The notes under the pieces: generated by a model
Seen by the model: only the letters and a program-made list of their open reading frames with translations
Database searches by the model: none
What the model was told of the DNA's origin: nothing
Shown: positions 33,125-42,528 of the stretch, one piece after another
How positions within the stretch are numbered: the first letter of the stretch is position 1
Layout: each line of letters opens with the position of its first letter
Position numbers and translations under genes: made by a program
NCBI GenBank assembly: GCA_040005555.1
Contig: JBDTYT010000002.1
Span: 1 to 63,298 of the forward strand
Reading direction: 5' to 3'
DNA: 63,298 nt
Source: JBDTYT01 sp040005555
GTDB lineage: Bacteria; Actinomycetota; UBA4738; HRBIN12

Positions 33125-34116
33125 CACGAGAGGCCCCGCAGCGGGAGGTAACAGAGCCACGCGACGATGAAGGCGCCGGGGATCGTCAACACCCAGGCCC
33201 ATACGACCCGGCCCGCGACACCCCACCGAACCGCGGCCAGGCGCTGGGTCGTGCCGACACCCACGATCGCGCCGGTGATCGTGTGGGTGGTGGACACGGG
33301 GATCCCGGCGTGGGCGGTGAAGAAGAGGGTTCCCGCGGCCGCCAGCTCGGCGCTCATGCCGCCGACGGGGTTCAGCTTCGTGATCTTCGAGCCCATGGTG
33401 TGAACGATCCGCCAGCCACCGAGCAGCGTGCCGAGGCCGATCGCCGTGTGCGCCGACAGCACGACCCAGAGTGGAACGCTCGCCGTCTGGCCCACCACGT
33501 CGTTCGCGATGAGGAGCGCGAGGATCACGCCCATCGTCTTCTGGGCGTCGTTGGCCCCGTGACCGAGACTGAACGCGGCCGCCGAGACGAGCTGCATCTT
33601 GCGGAAGCCGCGGTTCAGCTTGTTCACCTTCTCGTAGCGATGGAACATCCAGAAGACGGCGACCTGGATCGTGAAGGCCAGCAGCAGGCCGAGGATCGGC
33701 GACAGCACGATGAACACGGCGATCTTCTGAAGACCGGCGGAGACCAACGCCTTCCAGCCGGCCGACGCGACCGCGGCGCCGGCCATCCCCCCGACGAGCG
33801 CGTGCGAGGACGAGGTCGGCAACCCGAGATACCACGTGATGATGTCCCAGACGATGGCTCCGATGAGGCCGGCGAAGATCACGCCGTTCGTGAGCAGGTC
33901 CTGGACGACCACGTCTTTGGCGATCGTGCTGGCGACGGCGGTCCCGAAGATGAGGAACGCCGCGAAGTTGAAGAACGCGGCCCAGGCGACCGCCAGCCGA
34001 GGACTGAGGACGCGGGTCGACACCACCGTGGCGATCGAATTCGCGGCGTCGTGGAACCCGTTGAAGAAGTCGAAGGCGAGGGCGACCGCGATGATGGCGA
34101 CGACCGTGATGTTCAT
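33124..34116 (-). CDS. pit: PiT family inorganic phosphate transporter
   Basis: 330 residues with about ten membrane spans. It carries the two inverted PiT repeats: FDFFNGFHDAANSIATVV in the N-terminal half and SLGHGANDAQKTMG in the C-terminal half, plus GLPTSSSHALVGG and GIPVSTTHTITGAIVG. These asparagine/aspartate and serine/threonine motifs bind phosphate and the coupling ion. It is a low-affinity transporter of phosphate, usually as a metal-phosphate complex. The order on the minus strand is DUF47, pit, small membrane protein, with 6 bases between the first two. Confidence 0.95.
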   Translation of the reverse strand: MNITVVAIIAVALAFDFFNGFHDAANSIATVVSTRVLSPRLAVAWAAFFNFAAFLIFGTAVASTIAKDVVVQDLLTNGVIFAGLIGAIVWDIITWYLGLPTSSSHALVGGMAGAAVASAGWKALVSAGLQKIAVFIVLSPILGLLLAFTIQVAVFWMFHRYEKVNKLNRGFRKMQLVSAAAFSLGHGANDAQKTMGVILALLIANDVVGQTASVPLWVVLSAHTAIGLGTLLGGWRIVHTMGSKITKLNPVGGMSAELAAAGTLFFTAHAGIPVSTTHTITGAIVGVGTTQRLAAVRWGVAGRVVWAWVLTIPGAFIVAWLCYLPLRGLS

Positions 34117-34122
34117 GCGGCT

Positions 34123-34740
34123 TCAGGCGTACTTCAGCACGACCGACTCGATGGTGTTGGCGATGTCCTCGCAGCGGTCGATGGCGGACTCCATCTCCGC
34201 GAGGATGTCCTTCCACTTCAAGACTTCCATCGCTCGGTAGTCGCCTGAGTACAGTTCGGCGATCGCTTTGCGGTACACGTGATCTCCATCGCGCTCGAAT
34301 CGGATGATGTCCGCCCACGCCCGGTCGCCCGACCTGGGAGCACGAAGGGTGCGGATCTCTCGAGCGACCGCGGTGGTCGCGCCCACGAGCACCTCGGCCT
34401 GCTGGCGAAGCTGCGGGACGGGCTCAGAGATCCGATGGAGCACGAGCAGATCGGACACTGCCTCGATGGCGTCGAGGACGTCGTCGAGCGACGAGGCGAG
34501 GTGGTGGATATCGTGCCGGTCCACCGGCGTGACGAACGTGATGTTCAACATGGCCATGATCTGGTGGGTGAGATCGTCGCCGTCGTGCTCGAGCTGCCGG
34601 ATCCGCTCGCTTCGTTCCCGCGCCCCCCCGATATCCACCACCAGTTCAAGGAGCTCTCGAGCGCCGGCCGCGACGTTGTCCGCGGCCTGCTCCAGCAGGT
34701 CGAAGAACGCCCGCTGTCGCGGGATCACCTGGAACGGCAC
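34123..34740 (-). CDS. DUF47 (PhoU-like) accessory protein of the Pit transporter
   Basis: 205 residues from GTG 34740, with GAAGGA 9 bases upstream. All-helical with DUF47 motifs: QLEHDGDDLTHQIMAMLN, FVTPVDRHDIHHLASSLDDV and DIANTIESVVLKYA. It is the first gene of the pit operon, the standard arrangement in which the DUF47 protein controls Pit activity. With the paralogue at 32280 it brackets the transporter, which is unusual. Together with phoU at 35530 the island holds three PhoU-superfamily proteins. Confidence 0.9.
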   Translation of the reverse strand: MPFQVIPRQRAFFDLLEQAADNVAAGARELLELVVDIGGARERSERIRQLEHDGDDLTHQIMAMLNITFVTPVDRHDIHHLASSLDDVLDAIEAVSDLLVLHRISEPVPQLRQQAEVLVGATTAVAREIRTLRAPRSGDRAWADIIRFERDGDHVYRKAIAELYSGDYRAMEVLKWKDILAEMESAIDRCEDIANTIESVVLKYA

Positions 34741-34795
34741 GGACCCGGTCCTTCGAGCATCGCGCGGACCCTACCCGCGAGCGCGACCGTCGTCC

Positions 34796-34812
34796 ACCCC
34801 AGCCCGTGGGGT
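34796..34812 (-). terminator. Hairpin downstream of the pst-regulator operon
   Basis: ACCCCA-gcccg-TGGGGT forms a perfect 6-bp stem 24 bases past the response-regulator stop. No T-run follows, so termination strength is unclear. It separates the pst operon from the pit operon. Confidence 0.35.
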
Positions 34813-34835
34813 CGTACCCAGGCCGCGCGGGTCGG

Positions 34836-35540
34836 TCAGCCCTCAGCGACGAACTTGTACCCCAACCCTCTGACGGTCACGAGGTGCACGGGGCGATGCG
34901 GGTCCTTCTCGATCTTGCGCCGGAGTCGCTTCACGTGCACGTCCAGGGTCTTCGTGTCGCCGAAATAATCCGCGCCCCACACGGTATCGATGAGATAGTC
35001 CCGCGTGAGCAGGCGGCCCGCACGACGCACGAGCGACTCCAGCAACTCGAACTCTCTGGGCGGGAACGGCGTGAGATGCCCGCGGACCGCAACCTCGTGG
35101 CGCGCGACATCGATCCGGACCGGACCGACCGCGAGGATCTCTTCGCGCAGCTCGGGCTGCGGCGCCGCTCGGGCCCGGCGCAGGTTCGCCCCCACGCGTG
35201 AGACGAGTTCGCGCACGGAGAACGGCTTCGTCACATAGTCGTCGGCTCCGAGCTCGAGGCCCGTCACCTTGTCGGCTTCGGAGTCCTTCGCGGTCACCAT
35301 GATGATCGGCACGTCCGAACTCGCTCGGATCGCGCGGCACACGTCGAGCCCAGAGAGCTCCGGGAGCATCAGGTCCAAGATGACGAGCGTTGGACCCTCC
35401 GCGGCGAAGCGTTCGAGCGCACGGCGCCCGTCGGCGGCCACGGTAACGGCGTAACCTTCGCGCTCCAGGTTGTAGCGCACGGTTTCCGCGAGCGGGGCCT
35501 CATCCTCGACGACGAGGATCAGATCGCGCTCAGCTGGCAT
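34836..35540 (-). CDS. Phosphate-type response regulator (PhoB/PhoP/RegX3-like, OmpR family)
   Basis: 234 residues from ATG 35540, overlapping the phoU stop by 11 bases. The receiver shows the acidic pair in LVVEDEAPL, the phospho-acceptor Asp56 in VILDLMLPELSG, threonine in IIMVTAKD and lysine in YVTKPFSVREL. The C-terminal winged helix (FPPREFELLESLVRRAGRLL, YFGDTKTLDVHVKRLRRKIE) is of OmpR type. As the last gene of the pst-phoU operon it is the expected partner of the PhoR kinase at 40133. The PHO box at 40072-40089 is its likely binding site, giving autoregulation of the whole operon. Confidence 0.93.
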   Translation of the reverse strand: MPAERDLILVVEDEAPLAETVRYNLEREGYAVTVAADGRRALERFAAEGPTLVILDLMLPELSGLDVCRAIRASSDVPIIMVTAKDSEADKVTGLELGADDYVTKPFSVRELVSRVGANLRRARAAPQPELREEILAVGPVRIDVARHEVAVRGHLTPFPPREFELLESLVRRAGRLLTRDYLIDTVWGADYFGDTKTLDVHVKRLRRKIEKDPHRPVHLVTVRGLGYKFVAEG

Positions 35541-36224
35541 CGGCGGGATTCCGGAACGGGTGTGAGGCATCGCTGAACTCGCGGAACTCGCCGGTGAGCA
35601 GGAACCCTACCTGCTCGCCGATGTCGACCGCGTGATCCCCCACGCGTTCAAGCTGCCGGGCGACGAGGAGCATCCGTAGACCCCAGTTGAGTGCTGCTTC
35701 GTCGCCGGCGAGCGCGGCGACCTCCTGGTACATCCCTAAGTTCAGCCGGTCGACCGGGTCGTCCATCTCGGGCAGGCGGAGGCACAGATCGAGGTCGCGC
35801 CGGCCGAAGGCCTCCATCGCCGTCCGCACCATCGGCCGCACGATGTCGCCCATCTCCCGCAGGTGCGTGAGGATCGTCTGCGTGCTCGGCAGATCAGAGA
35901 CCGAGTGCGCGATCTTCGCGATGTTCACGGCCATGTCTGCGATCCGCTCGAGGTGCAGGTTCGTGTGCAAGATCACGGAGAGCAGCCGCAGGTCCGAGGC
36001 CACGGGAGTCTGGAGCGCGAGCACCTGCAGGGTGCGCTCCTCCACCGACAGGTAGCGAGCGTCGACCTCGTCGTCGCCGTCGACAACCTCCTTCGACAAG
36101 AGGTCGTCGTGTGCGATGAGTGCGTCCATCGAGCGGCCGACCGCAACCTCGGCCAGCTCTCCCATCGCGAGCACGTCGAGCTCGAGCTGCTCGAGCTCCT
36201 CGTGGAACCGGCGGCGCGTCGCGC

Positions 36225-36228
<4 letters not shown>
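35530..36228 (-). CDS. phoU: Phosphate signalling complex protein PhoU
   Basis: 232 residues. Two three-helix PhoU repeats: RRFHEELEQLELDVLAMGEL with VDGDDEVDARYLSVEERTL, and VRTAMEAFGRRDLDLCLRLP with ERVGDHAVDIGEQVGFL. It links the Pst transporter to the sensor kinase and keeps the response off when phosphate is ample. The ATG at 36228 overlaps the pstB stop as ATGA. Length and repeats are standard. Confidence 0.95.
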
Positions 36229-36976
<748 letters not shown>

Positions 36977-36980
<4 letters not shown>

Positions 36981-37852
36981 GCGATCCTCTTCTGCTGGCG
37001 GCTCGACAGCGCCCGCGCCCCGATCGACAGCACGAGCACGGTGACCAACAGCATAAGGGCTCCCCCCCAGGCGAACGAGTGGAGGGCCTCGACAGGCGTG
37101 CGGGCGTACGCGTAGACACGGAGCGGCACGGCGTCCGTGGGCTGCAGCGGGTTCGTGTTGATGAAGTCGTTTCCGAGCGCGGTGAGCAGGATCGGCGCGG
37201 TCTCGCCGAGGCCTCGAGCGACCGCAAGCATCACCGCAGTCACGATCCCGGCGCCGGCCGTCGGGACGACGACCCGGACGATCACCTTCCACCTCGGCAC
37301 GCCGAGCGCGAGCGCGGCCTCGCGCAACTCCTGCGGGACCAGGCGGAGCACCTCCTCGGTGGCCCGGGCGATGACCGGCCACATCAACACAGTGAGCGAG
37401 AGCGCCCCGGCAAGCGCCGAGAACCGCTTCATCGCGATCACGACCACGGCCCAGATGAAAGCGCCGGCTACGATCGAGGGAGTCGAGAGCAAGACCTCGG
37501 CGACCAGCCGGACGGCCCCCGCGAACCGTCCGCGGCCGTACTCGGCAAGGTAAACCGCGGTGGAGATACCGAGCGGGATGGAGAACAGCGCCGCCAGTCC
37601 CACGATGAGCCCCGAGCCGATGAACGCTTGCGCGATGCCACCCGCCTGGGGGTCCAAGGGTCCGGCCGGCACCTTCGTGAAGAAGCTCACCGAGAGCGCG
37701 CGGTAGCCGCGGCTCACCACGTAGAACGTGATGAACGCGAGGGGGATCATCGCCATGATCGCACACGCCCACAGGAAGACCGTGAACGCTCGGTCCTTGA
37801 CACGCCGGCGGCCGGCAACCCGGAAAACCGGACGAGATGTCTCGGCGATCAC
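36977..37852 (-). CDS. pstA: Phosphate ABC transporter permease PstA
   Basis: 291 residues from GTG 37852 (GTGA overlap with pstC). Six membrane segments and the coupling loop EVLRLVPQELREAALALGVP, which contacts the ATPase, identify it as PstA. The LSTPSIVAGAFIWAVVVIAM and ARGLGETAPILLTALG blocks are characteristic. It forms the membrane channel with PstC. The frame is open upstream but overlaps pstC out of frame, so the coupled start is preferred. Confidence 0.94.
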
Positions 37853-38871
37853 AGGGCCACCACCGACGTGGCGGGTCGTTCGACCGTTCGGCCAGCGAGC
37901 AGGCGCTCGGTCCGTCGAACCAGCAGGCGCGAGGCGACCGCGAGCACGAAGGCGAGCATGACGAGGACGACCGCGAGCGCGAGAAGCGCCGAGCGGTGCA
38001 GCCCAACGCTCGTCGCCTCGCGGAAGCTGCTCGCGATCCACGACGGGATCGTCGCGCCCGCCTCGAACACGGACGTGCCGATCTTCGGCACGTTGCCGAC
38101 GACCATCGAGACCGCGATCGTCTCGCCGAGCGCCCGGCCGAGCCCGAGCATCGTCGCGCCGACGATCCCGCTCCTCGCGTACGGGAGCACCGCCATCCGG
38201 ATCGCCTCGTAGCGCGTCGCGCCGACGGCGAGCGCCGCTTCGCGGAGGTCTCGGGGGACGACCGCGACCACCTCCCGGGACACGGCCGTCACGATCGGCA
38301 GGATCATCACGGCCAAGATCACGCCCGCCGTGAACAGGTCGGGCCCGTTCACGTTGCCGCGGAACACGGCCCCGAGGACGGGCACCTTGCCGAGCGTGGC
38401 TTGCAGGGCGGGCTCGATCGTGCGGTCGAACAGCGGCTTCAGCACGAACAAGCCCCACAGGCCGTACACGACACTGGGGATCGCGGCGAGCAGGTCGACG
38501 AAGGACGCGAGCGGGTTGCGGATCCACCCACGGACCTCGTTCAGGAGCAGCGCGAGACCGACTGCGATCGGACCCGCGAGCACTACCGCGATCGCGGACG
38601 TGACGAGCGTCCCGAAGATGAACGGCAATGCGCCGAAGGACTCGCGCCCGCCGACGGGATTCCAGTCGGTGCCGACGAAGAACCCCGGCCCGAAGGCGCG
38701 GAACACCCGCCACCCGCCGGCCGACAAGACGACGAGCAGTCCAGCGAGCAGCACGATGAGGCCGAGCGCGATCGCGCCGGTCCACCCCGCGAACAGGCGG
38801 TCACCGAGGCGGGAGCGCCCCTGCAGCGGCGCTCCCGTCGTGCGGCCGGGCGGATCCTCCGTCGAGGCCAC
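37849..38871 (-). CDS. pstC: Phosphate ABC transporter permease PstC
   Basis: 340 residues from GTG 38871, 7 bases after the pstS stop. Membrane segments and the ATPase-coupling loop VVPRDLREAALAVGATRYEA are typical, as is IPSVVYGLWGLFVLKPLFD. A loop of roughly 40 residues between spans contains LGKVPVLGAVFRGNVNGPD. It pairs with PstA. The cytoplasmic N-terminus (STEDPPGRTTGAPLQGRSRL) is moderately long, as in other Actinobacteria. Confidence 0.94.
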   Translation of the reverse strand: MASTEDPPGRTTGAPLQGRSRLGDRLFAGWTGAIALGLIVLLAGLLVVLSAGGWRVFRAFGPGFFVGTDWNPVGGRESFGALPFIFGTLVTSAIAVVLAGPIAVGLALLLNEVRGWIRNPLASFVDLLAAIPSVVYGLWGLFVLKPLFDRTIEPALQATLGKVPVLGAVFRGNVNGPDLFTAGVILAVMILPIVTAVSREVVAVVPRDLREAALAVGATRYEAIRMAVLPYARSGIVGATMLGLGRALGETIAVSMVVGNVPKIGTSVFEAGATIPSWIASSFREATSVGLHRSALLALAVVLVMLAFVLAVASRLLVRRTERLLAGRTVERPATSVVAL

Positions 38872-38878
38872 AGCCCCG

Positions 38879-40003
38879 CTAGCCGGCGACCGCCGGCGAC
38901 GGCTGGATCGTCGCGCCCCGGTATTGGATCTGGGTCAGGGCGTCGAGTGCCTTCGTGCGGATGTCCTCGGGCAACGGCGCGTAGTTCAGCTGCGACGCGA
39001 TCGCCTGTCCGTCGTTCAACGCCCAGTACGTGAAGTCGACGATCGTCTGGCCTTTGTCCTGGTCCGGCTGGTCCGCGTAGATCAGCAGGTAGGTTGTGCT
39101 CGCGATCGGGTACGCCCCCGGCGCCGACGAGTTCAGGATGTTCGTGTCGGGGCCGATCGGGAACGAGAGGATCGCGCCGGCGGCACTGATCGAGTCGAGC
39201 GAAGGCGCGACGTATGCGCCGTCCTCTCGAGCGATCGACGAGATGCCAAGGTGGCTCGTCACCGCGAAGTCGTAGGACAGGTAGCCGACCGCGCCCTCCG
39301 TCTGCGCGATACCGGCCGCGACGCCGTCGTTGCCGTCGCCCCCCGTACCGGTCGGCCACTGAACCGCCTTGTCGGCACCCACCTTCGACTGCCAGTCAGA
39401 ACTCTGGGACGCGAGCCACGAGGTGAAGACGAAGGTCGTGCCGGACTCGTCAGAGCGGTGAACGACCGCGATGGGACCGTCGGGCAGCGTCACACCGGGG
39501 TTCTGCGCGGCGATCGCCGGGTCGTGCCAGTTCGTGATGTCGCCGAGGAAGATGCCGGCCGCCGTGGCGCCGTCGAGCTTGAGTCCGGTTTTCAGGCCCG
39601 AGACGTTGTAGGCGATGACCACGCCGCCGAGGACGGTCGGGACCTCGACCGCCGCGCCGGGGAGCGCTGCCGTCTCATCGTCCTGGAGCGGGGCGTCAGA
39701 GGCGCCGAAGTCCACCGTCTGGGCCGTGAACTGTTCGATCCCGCCGCCGGAGCCGATCGCCTGATAGTTGATCTGGGCCCCCGATTCCACGCCTTGGAAA
39801 TCGTGGAACCACTGCTCGTAGATCGGGTCGGGGAACGTCGCTCCGGCGCCGGTGAGCGCCACCCCCTGGAACCCGCTCGAGGAGCCACCGCCACCACCGT
39901 TGCCACCGTTGCCACCGTTGCCGCTGTTGCTCGAGCACGCCGTTCCGACGACCGTGAGCGCGGCGACCGCGGCCACGAACGCCAACGCCTTGCCGTGTCG
40001 CAT
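38879..40003 (-). CDS. pstS: Phosphate-binding lipoprotein PstS
   Basis: 374 residues from ATG 40003, with AGGAGG five bases upstream. A lipoprotein signal peptide ends at Cys23 (LTVVGTAC). A low-complexity linker of Asn-Gly-Gly repeats and serines then leads to the binding domain. Phosphate-binding features are GAGATFPDPIYEQWF, YQAIGSGGGIEQF, VDFGASDAPL and VVHRSDESGTTFVFT. It captures phosphate outside the membrane for PstCAB. It is first in a pstS-C-A-B-phoU-regulator operon, preceded by a PHO box and a TAGCCT hexamer (minus strand, 40040-40035) as a possible -10. Confidence 0.95.
   Translation of the reverse strand: MRHGKALAFVAAVAALTVVGTACSSNSGNGGNGGNGGGGGSSSGFQGVALTGAGATFPDPIYEQWFHDFQGVESGAQINYQAIGSGGGIEQFTAQTVDFGASDAPLQDDETAALPGAAVEVPTVLGGVVIAYNVSGLKTGLKLDGATAAGIFLGDITNWHDPAIAAQNPGVTLPDGPIAVVHRSDESGTTFVFTSWLASQSSDWQSKVGADKAVQWPTGTGGDGNDGVAAGIAQTEGAVGYLSYDFAVTSHLGISSIAREDGAYVAPSLDSISAAGAILSFPIGPDTNILNSSAPGAYPIASTTYLLIYADQPDQDKGQTIVDFTYWALNDGQAIASQLNYAPLPEDIRTKALDALTQIQYRGATIQPSPAVAG
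39894..39929 (-). repeat. 9-bp tandem repeat coding the Asn-Gly-Gly linker of PstS
   Basis: CCACCGTTG occurs three times in a row (39894-39920), with a diverged fourth copy CCGCTGTTG. Read on the minus strand it encodes the flexible NGG linker after the lipobox. Such units can change in copy number and alter linker length. Confidence 0.75.
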
Positions 40004-40071
40004 GGTCCCTCCTGAGGTCCGTCTCATCGCCTCGAGGCTAGGAGGGGACGGTGGCGACACCCTGGCGCGAA

Positions 40072-40089
40072 CGTGAACGGCAGGTGAAC
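40072..40089 (-). promoter_or_regulatory. PHO box: two direct repeats of GTTCAC-type with 11-base period
   Basis: On the minus strand the sequence reads GTTCACC (40089-40083), TGCC, GTTCACG (40078-40072). Two copies of GTTCAC(C) spaced 11 bases apart are the known phosphate-regulator (PhoP/RegX3) binding pattern in Actinobacteria. It lies between pstS and phoR. It overlaps the -35 zone of the phoR promoter and lies about 30 bases upstream of a possible pstS -10. Confidence 0.75.
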
Positions 40090-40103
40090 GGTTCCGGCAG
40101 TCC

Positions 40104-40109
40104 TACACT
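40104..40109 (+). promoter_or_regulatory. -10 element upstream of phoR
   Basis: TACACT fits TANNNT. It lies 9 bases before the ATG of a five-codon ORF (40119) and 23 bases before the phoR GTG. Transcription would begin next to that ATG. Confidence 0.5.
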
Positions 40110-40118
40110 TGCGCCGAC

Positions 40119-40136
40119 ATGGGGTCGAGTCCGTGA
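40119..40136 (+). other. Five-codon upstream ORF (MGSSP-stop) overlapping the phoR start
   Basis: ATG GGG TCG AGT CCG TGA; the TGA shares GTGA with the phoR GTG at 40133. The ATG is at the expected 5' end of the mRNA, and phoR has no Shine-Dalgarno sequence, so ribosomes may load on this leaderless mini-ORF and reinitiate on phoR. It could also be accidental. Confidence 0.35.
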
Positions 40137-41839
40137 GACGCCCGTACACGCTCTCCGGCCGTCTGTTCCTGTGGCAGCTGTCGGTGGTCGTGGCCGTGCT
40201 CGCGGTCGTCGGGCTCGCACTCGATCGCACGCTTGAACGCCAGGCCCTGGACGACATTACGGCCTCGCTCGTGCGGCAGGCAGCCACCGTGCAGCAAGCG
40301 CTCCCGGCCGACGACGCGGATCTTCAAGCCGAGGTGCTCGCGCTCGGACGCGCGAGCGATGTCCGGATCACGGTGATCCGGACCGATGGTGTCGTGCTCG
40401 CGGACTCCGAACACGACCCGACCACGATGGAGAACCACCTCGACCGACCAGAGGTACAGCAGGCGCTCGCGGGCCCGGTGGGGACGAGCTCCCGGATCTC
40501 GGCAACCCTCGGAGTTCCGTTCCGATACGTCGCGCTTCCGCCGGTCGGCGACCGGATCGTCCGCGTCGCCTTCCCGCTCACGCGCGTCACGCAGCGGCGC
40601 GACACCGTCCGCACGACCGTGCTGCTCGGACTCCTGGCCGCGGCGATCCTGGCTTCCCTGGGGGCCCTGCTCGTCGGGCGAGCCGTCACGCGGCCGCTGC
40701 GGCGTGCGACGGAGTCGATGGCACGGCTCGGCGAGGGCGACCTCTCCGTCCGCGTCGACCCAGCCGGCCCTCGCGAGTTCGCGGTGCTCGCCGAGACCCT
40801 CAACCTCATGGCCGAGCGCCTGGAGGCGCAGGTCGCCGCGTCCGACGAAGAGCGCCGCAGCCGCGACCTCATCCTGTCGTCGATGGAGGAGGGTGTCTTG
40901 CTCGGCGCGCCGAACGGCACGGTGCGGTTCGTGAACCCAGCGATGGAGCGGCACCTCGGAACCTCGCCGGCGACGCTCTCGATGCTTGCGCCGGTGGGCC
41001 TGCGTGAGGTCGTGCGGAGAGCTTCTGAGGCGCGCTCTCCGATGGCGGTCGACGTCGAGGTGGGCGCGTCCTCGCGATCCTTGCGAGGCGCCGCGGTGCC
41101 GGTCGACGACGACGGCTCCGTGCTGTTGGTCCTGCACGACGTGACCGAGGCCAAGCGCCTCGACGCGGTGAGGCGGGACTTCGTCGCGAACGCCTCGCAC
41201 GAGTTGAAAACGCCCGCCGCAGCGATCCAAGCGACCGCGGAGACGCTCCGCACAGCCGCGGTCGAGGATCCAGGCGTCGTGCCTCGGTTCGCGGAACAGC
41301 TCGAGCGGGAAGCCGCTCGGCTCTCGAGGATCGTCTCCGATCTGCTCGATCTGTCGCGCCTCGAGTCCGGGAGCGAGACGGAGGGAACGGTCCGGCTGGA
41401 CGATCTTCTCGGTGAAGAGCGTGAACGCCTCGAAGCGGCGGCGCGCGAGGGCAACGTCGCCCTCCGGTTCGAGGTCATCCCTGTTCCGCCGGTCCGCGGC
41501 TCCGCTCGTGACCTCTCCCTCCTGGTGCGGAACCTGGTCGACAACGCCATCCGGTATACCAAGGCCGGAGGGCGCATCGACGTGGAGCTGGGCACGGCCG
41601 ACGCGGACGTGCGGCTCCTCGTCACGGACACGGGGCTGGGCATCCCCTCGCGCGATCTCCCCCGGATCTTCGAGCGCTTCTATCGGGTCGATCGTGCGCG
41701 CTCGCGTGAGACGGGTGGCACGGGCCTTGGGCTGTCGATCGTGAAGCACGTCGTCGAGAACCACGGCGGGACGGTGAGCGTGCGGAGCGAACTCGGCCGC
41801 GGCACGACGTTCGAGGTGCGGCTGCCCGCCGCGGTCTGA
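40133..41839 (+). CDS. phoR: PhoR-type phosphate sensor histidine kinase
   Basis: 568 residues from GTG 40133. Membrane span 1 is at ~13-30 and span 2 at ~161-182, enclosing a ~130-residue extracytoplasmic domain. A HAMP region follows (~183-235), then a PAS domain (SSMEEGVLLGAPNGTVRFVN), a HisKA helix with phospho-acceptor His356 (FVANASHELKTP) and an ATPase domain (NLVDNAIRY, TDTGLGIPSRDLPRIFERFY, GTGLGLSIVKHVVENHGG). Being divergent from the pst operon with a shared PHO box, it is the partner of the response regulator at 34836. The long extracytoplasmic domain distinguishes it from the short PhoR of enterobacteria. Confidence 0.92.
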   Translation: MRRPYTLSGRLFLWQLSVVVAVLAVVGLALDRTLERQALDDITASLVRQAATVQQALPADDADLQAEVLALGRASDVRITVIRTDGVVLADSEHDPTTMENHLDRPEVQQALAGPVGTSSRISATLGVPFRYVALPPVGDRIVRVAFPLTRVTQRRDTVRTTVLLGLLAAAILASLGALLVGRAVTRPLRRATESMARLGEGDLSVRVDPAGPREFAVLAETLNLMAERLEAQVAASDEERRSRDLILSSMEEGVLLGAPNGTVRFVNPAMERHLGTSPATLSMLAPVGLREVVRRASEARSPMAVDVEVGASSRSLRGAAVPVDDDGSVLLVLHDVTEAKRLDAVRRDFVANASHELKTPAAAIQATAETLRTAAVEDPGVVPRFAEQLEREAARLSRIVSDLLDLSRLESGSETEGTVRLDDLLGEERERLEAAAREGNVALRFEVIPVPPVRGSARDLSLLVRNLVDNAIRYTKAGGRIDVELGTADADVRLLVTDTGLGIPSRDLPRIFERFYRVDRARSRETGGTGLGLSIVKHVVENHGGTVSVRSELGRGTTFEVRLPAAV

Positions 41840-41869
41840 GGTCTTCGCGTGCCCGGGTAAGCTGCCGTG

Positions 41870-42523
41870 ATGACGCTCCTCCTGTTGGTGCGGCACGGAC
41901 ACACCGACGTGGCGGGCAAGCGCCTGACCGGTTGGACCCCCGGCGTTCACTTGAACGAACGCGGACGCGAGGCGGCTGAGGCGCTCGTCGGACGGCTCGA
42001 CGAGGTGCCGATCGATGCGATCTACTCGAGCCCGCTCGAACGGTGCCGGGAGACCGCCGCTCCGCTCGCGCGCGCCCGAGGATTGAGTGTGCGCATCCGC
42101 CGGGGGCTGATCGAGACGGGGTACGGCGACTGGACGGGGCGAACGATCTCGCAGCTGCGGCGGACGAAGCTCTGGCGCACCGTCGAGCGCACCCCTTCGG
42201 CTGTTCGGTTCCCCGGCGGCGAGAGCCTGCTCGAGGTCCAAGCCCGGGCCGTCGAAGAGGTGCGCCGGATCGCGGCCGACCATCCCACTGGCACCGTGGT
42301 CGTGGTCTCCCACGCCGACCCGATCCGGCTCCTCATCGCGCACGTCGGCGGAGCGCACGTCGACCACCTGCATCGCTTGGTCGTGGACACCGCGTCGGTG
42401 ACGGCGGTGTCTTTGGACCATGAGACACCGCGTCTGCTGAAGGTGAACGACACCGGCGGTCTGACGGGCCTCGCGGGACGCGGCCCGCGGCATCGGCCGC
42501 CCACGGTGAAGATGCGAGGATAG
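41870..42523 (+). CDS. Histidine phosphatase family protein (MSMEG_4193-like)
   Basis: 217 residues. ATG 41870 is preferred to GTG 41867 because it lies 6 bases after TAAGCT (41858-41863), the leaderless spacing seen elsewhere. Catalytic motif LLLVRHGHTD (His9), then IYSSPLERCRETA and the second histidine in VVVSHADPIRLL. The acidic residue context GLIETGYGDWTG matches phosphoglycerate-mutase-like phosphatases. It is the first of a conserved actinobacterial trio with DUF3090 and an SCO1664-type protein. The substrate is unknown. Confidence 0.9.
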   Translation: MTLLLLVRHGHTDVAGKRLTGWTPGVHLNERGREAAEALVGRLDEVPIDAIYSSPLERCRETAAPLARARGLSVRIRRGLIETGYGDWTGRTISQLRRTKLWRTVERTPSAVRFPGGESLLEVQARAVEEVRRIAADHPTGTVVVVSHADPIRLLIAHVGGAHVDHLHRLVVDTASVTAVSLDHETPRLLKVNDTGGLTGLAGRGPRHRPPTVKMRG

Positions 42524-42528
42524 ACGCA

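Noticed and set aside
40109..40132. Upstream TTG start for phoR
   Set aside because: It would add RRHGVES-type residues with no family match. The GTG at 40133 gives the canonical short cytoplasmic leader before span 1.
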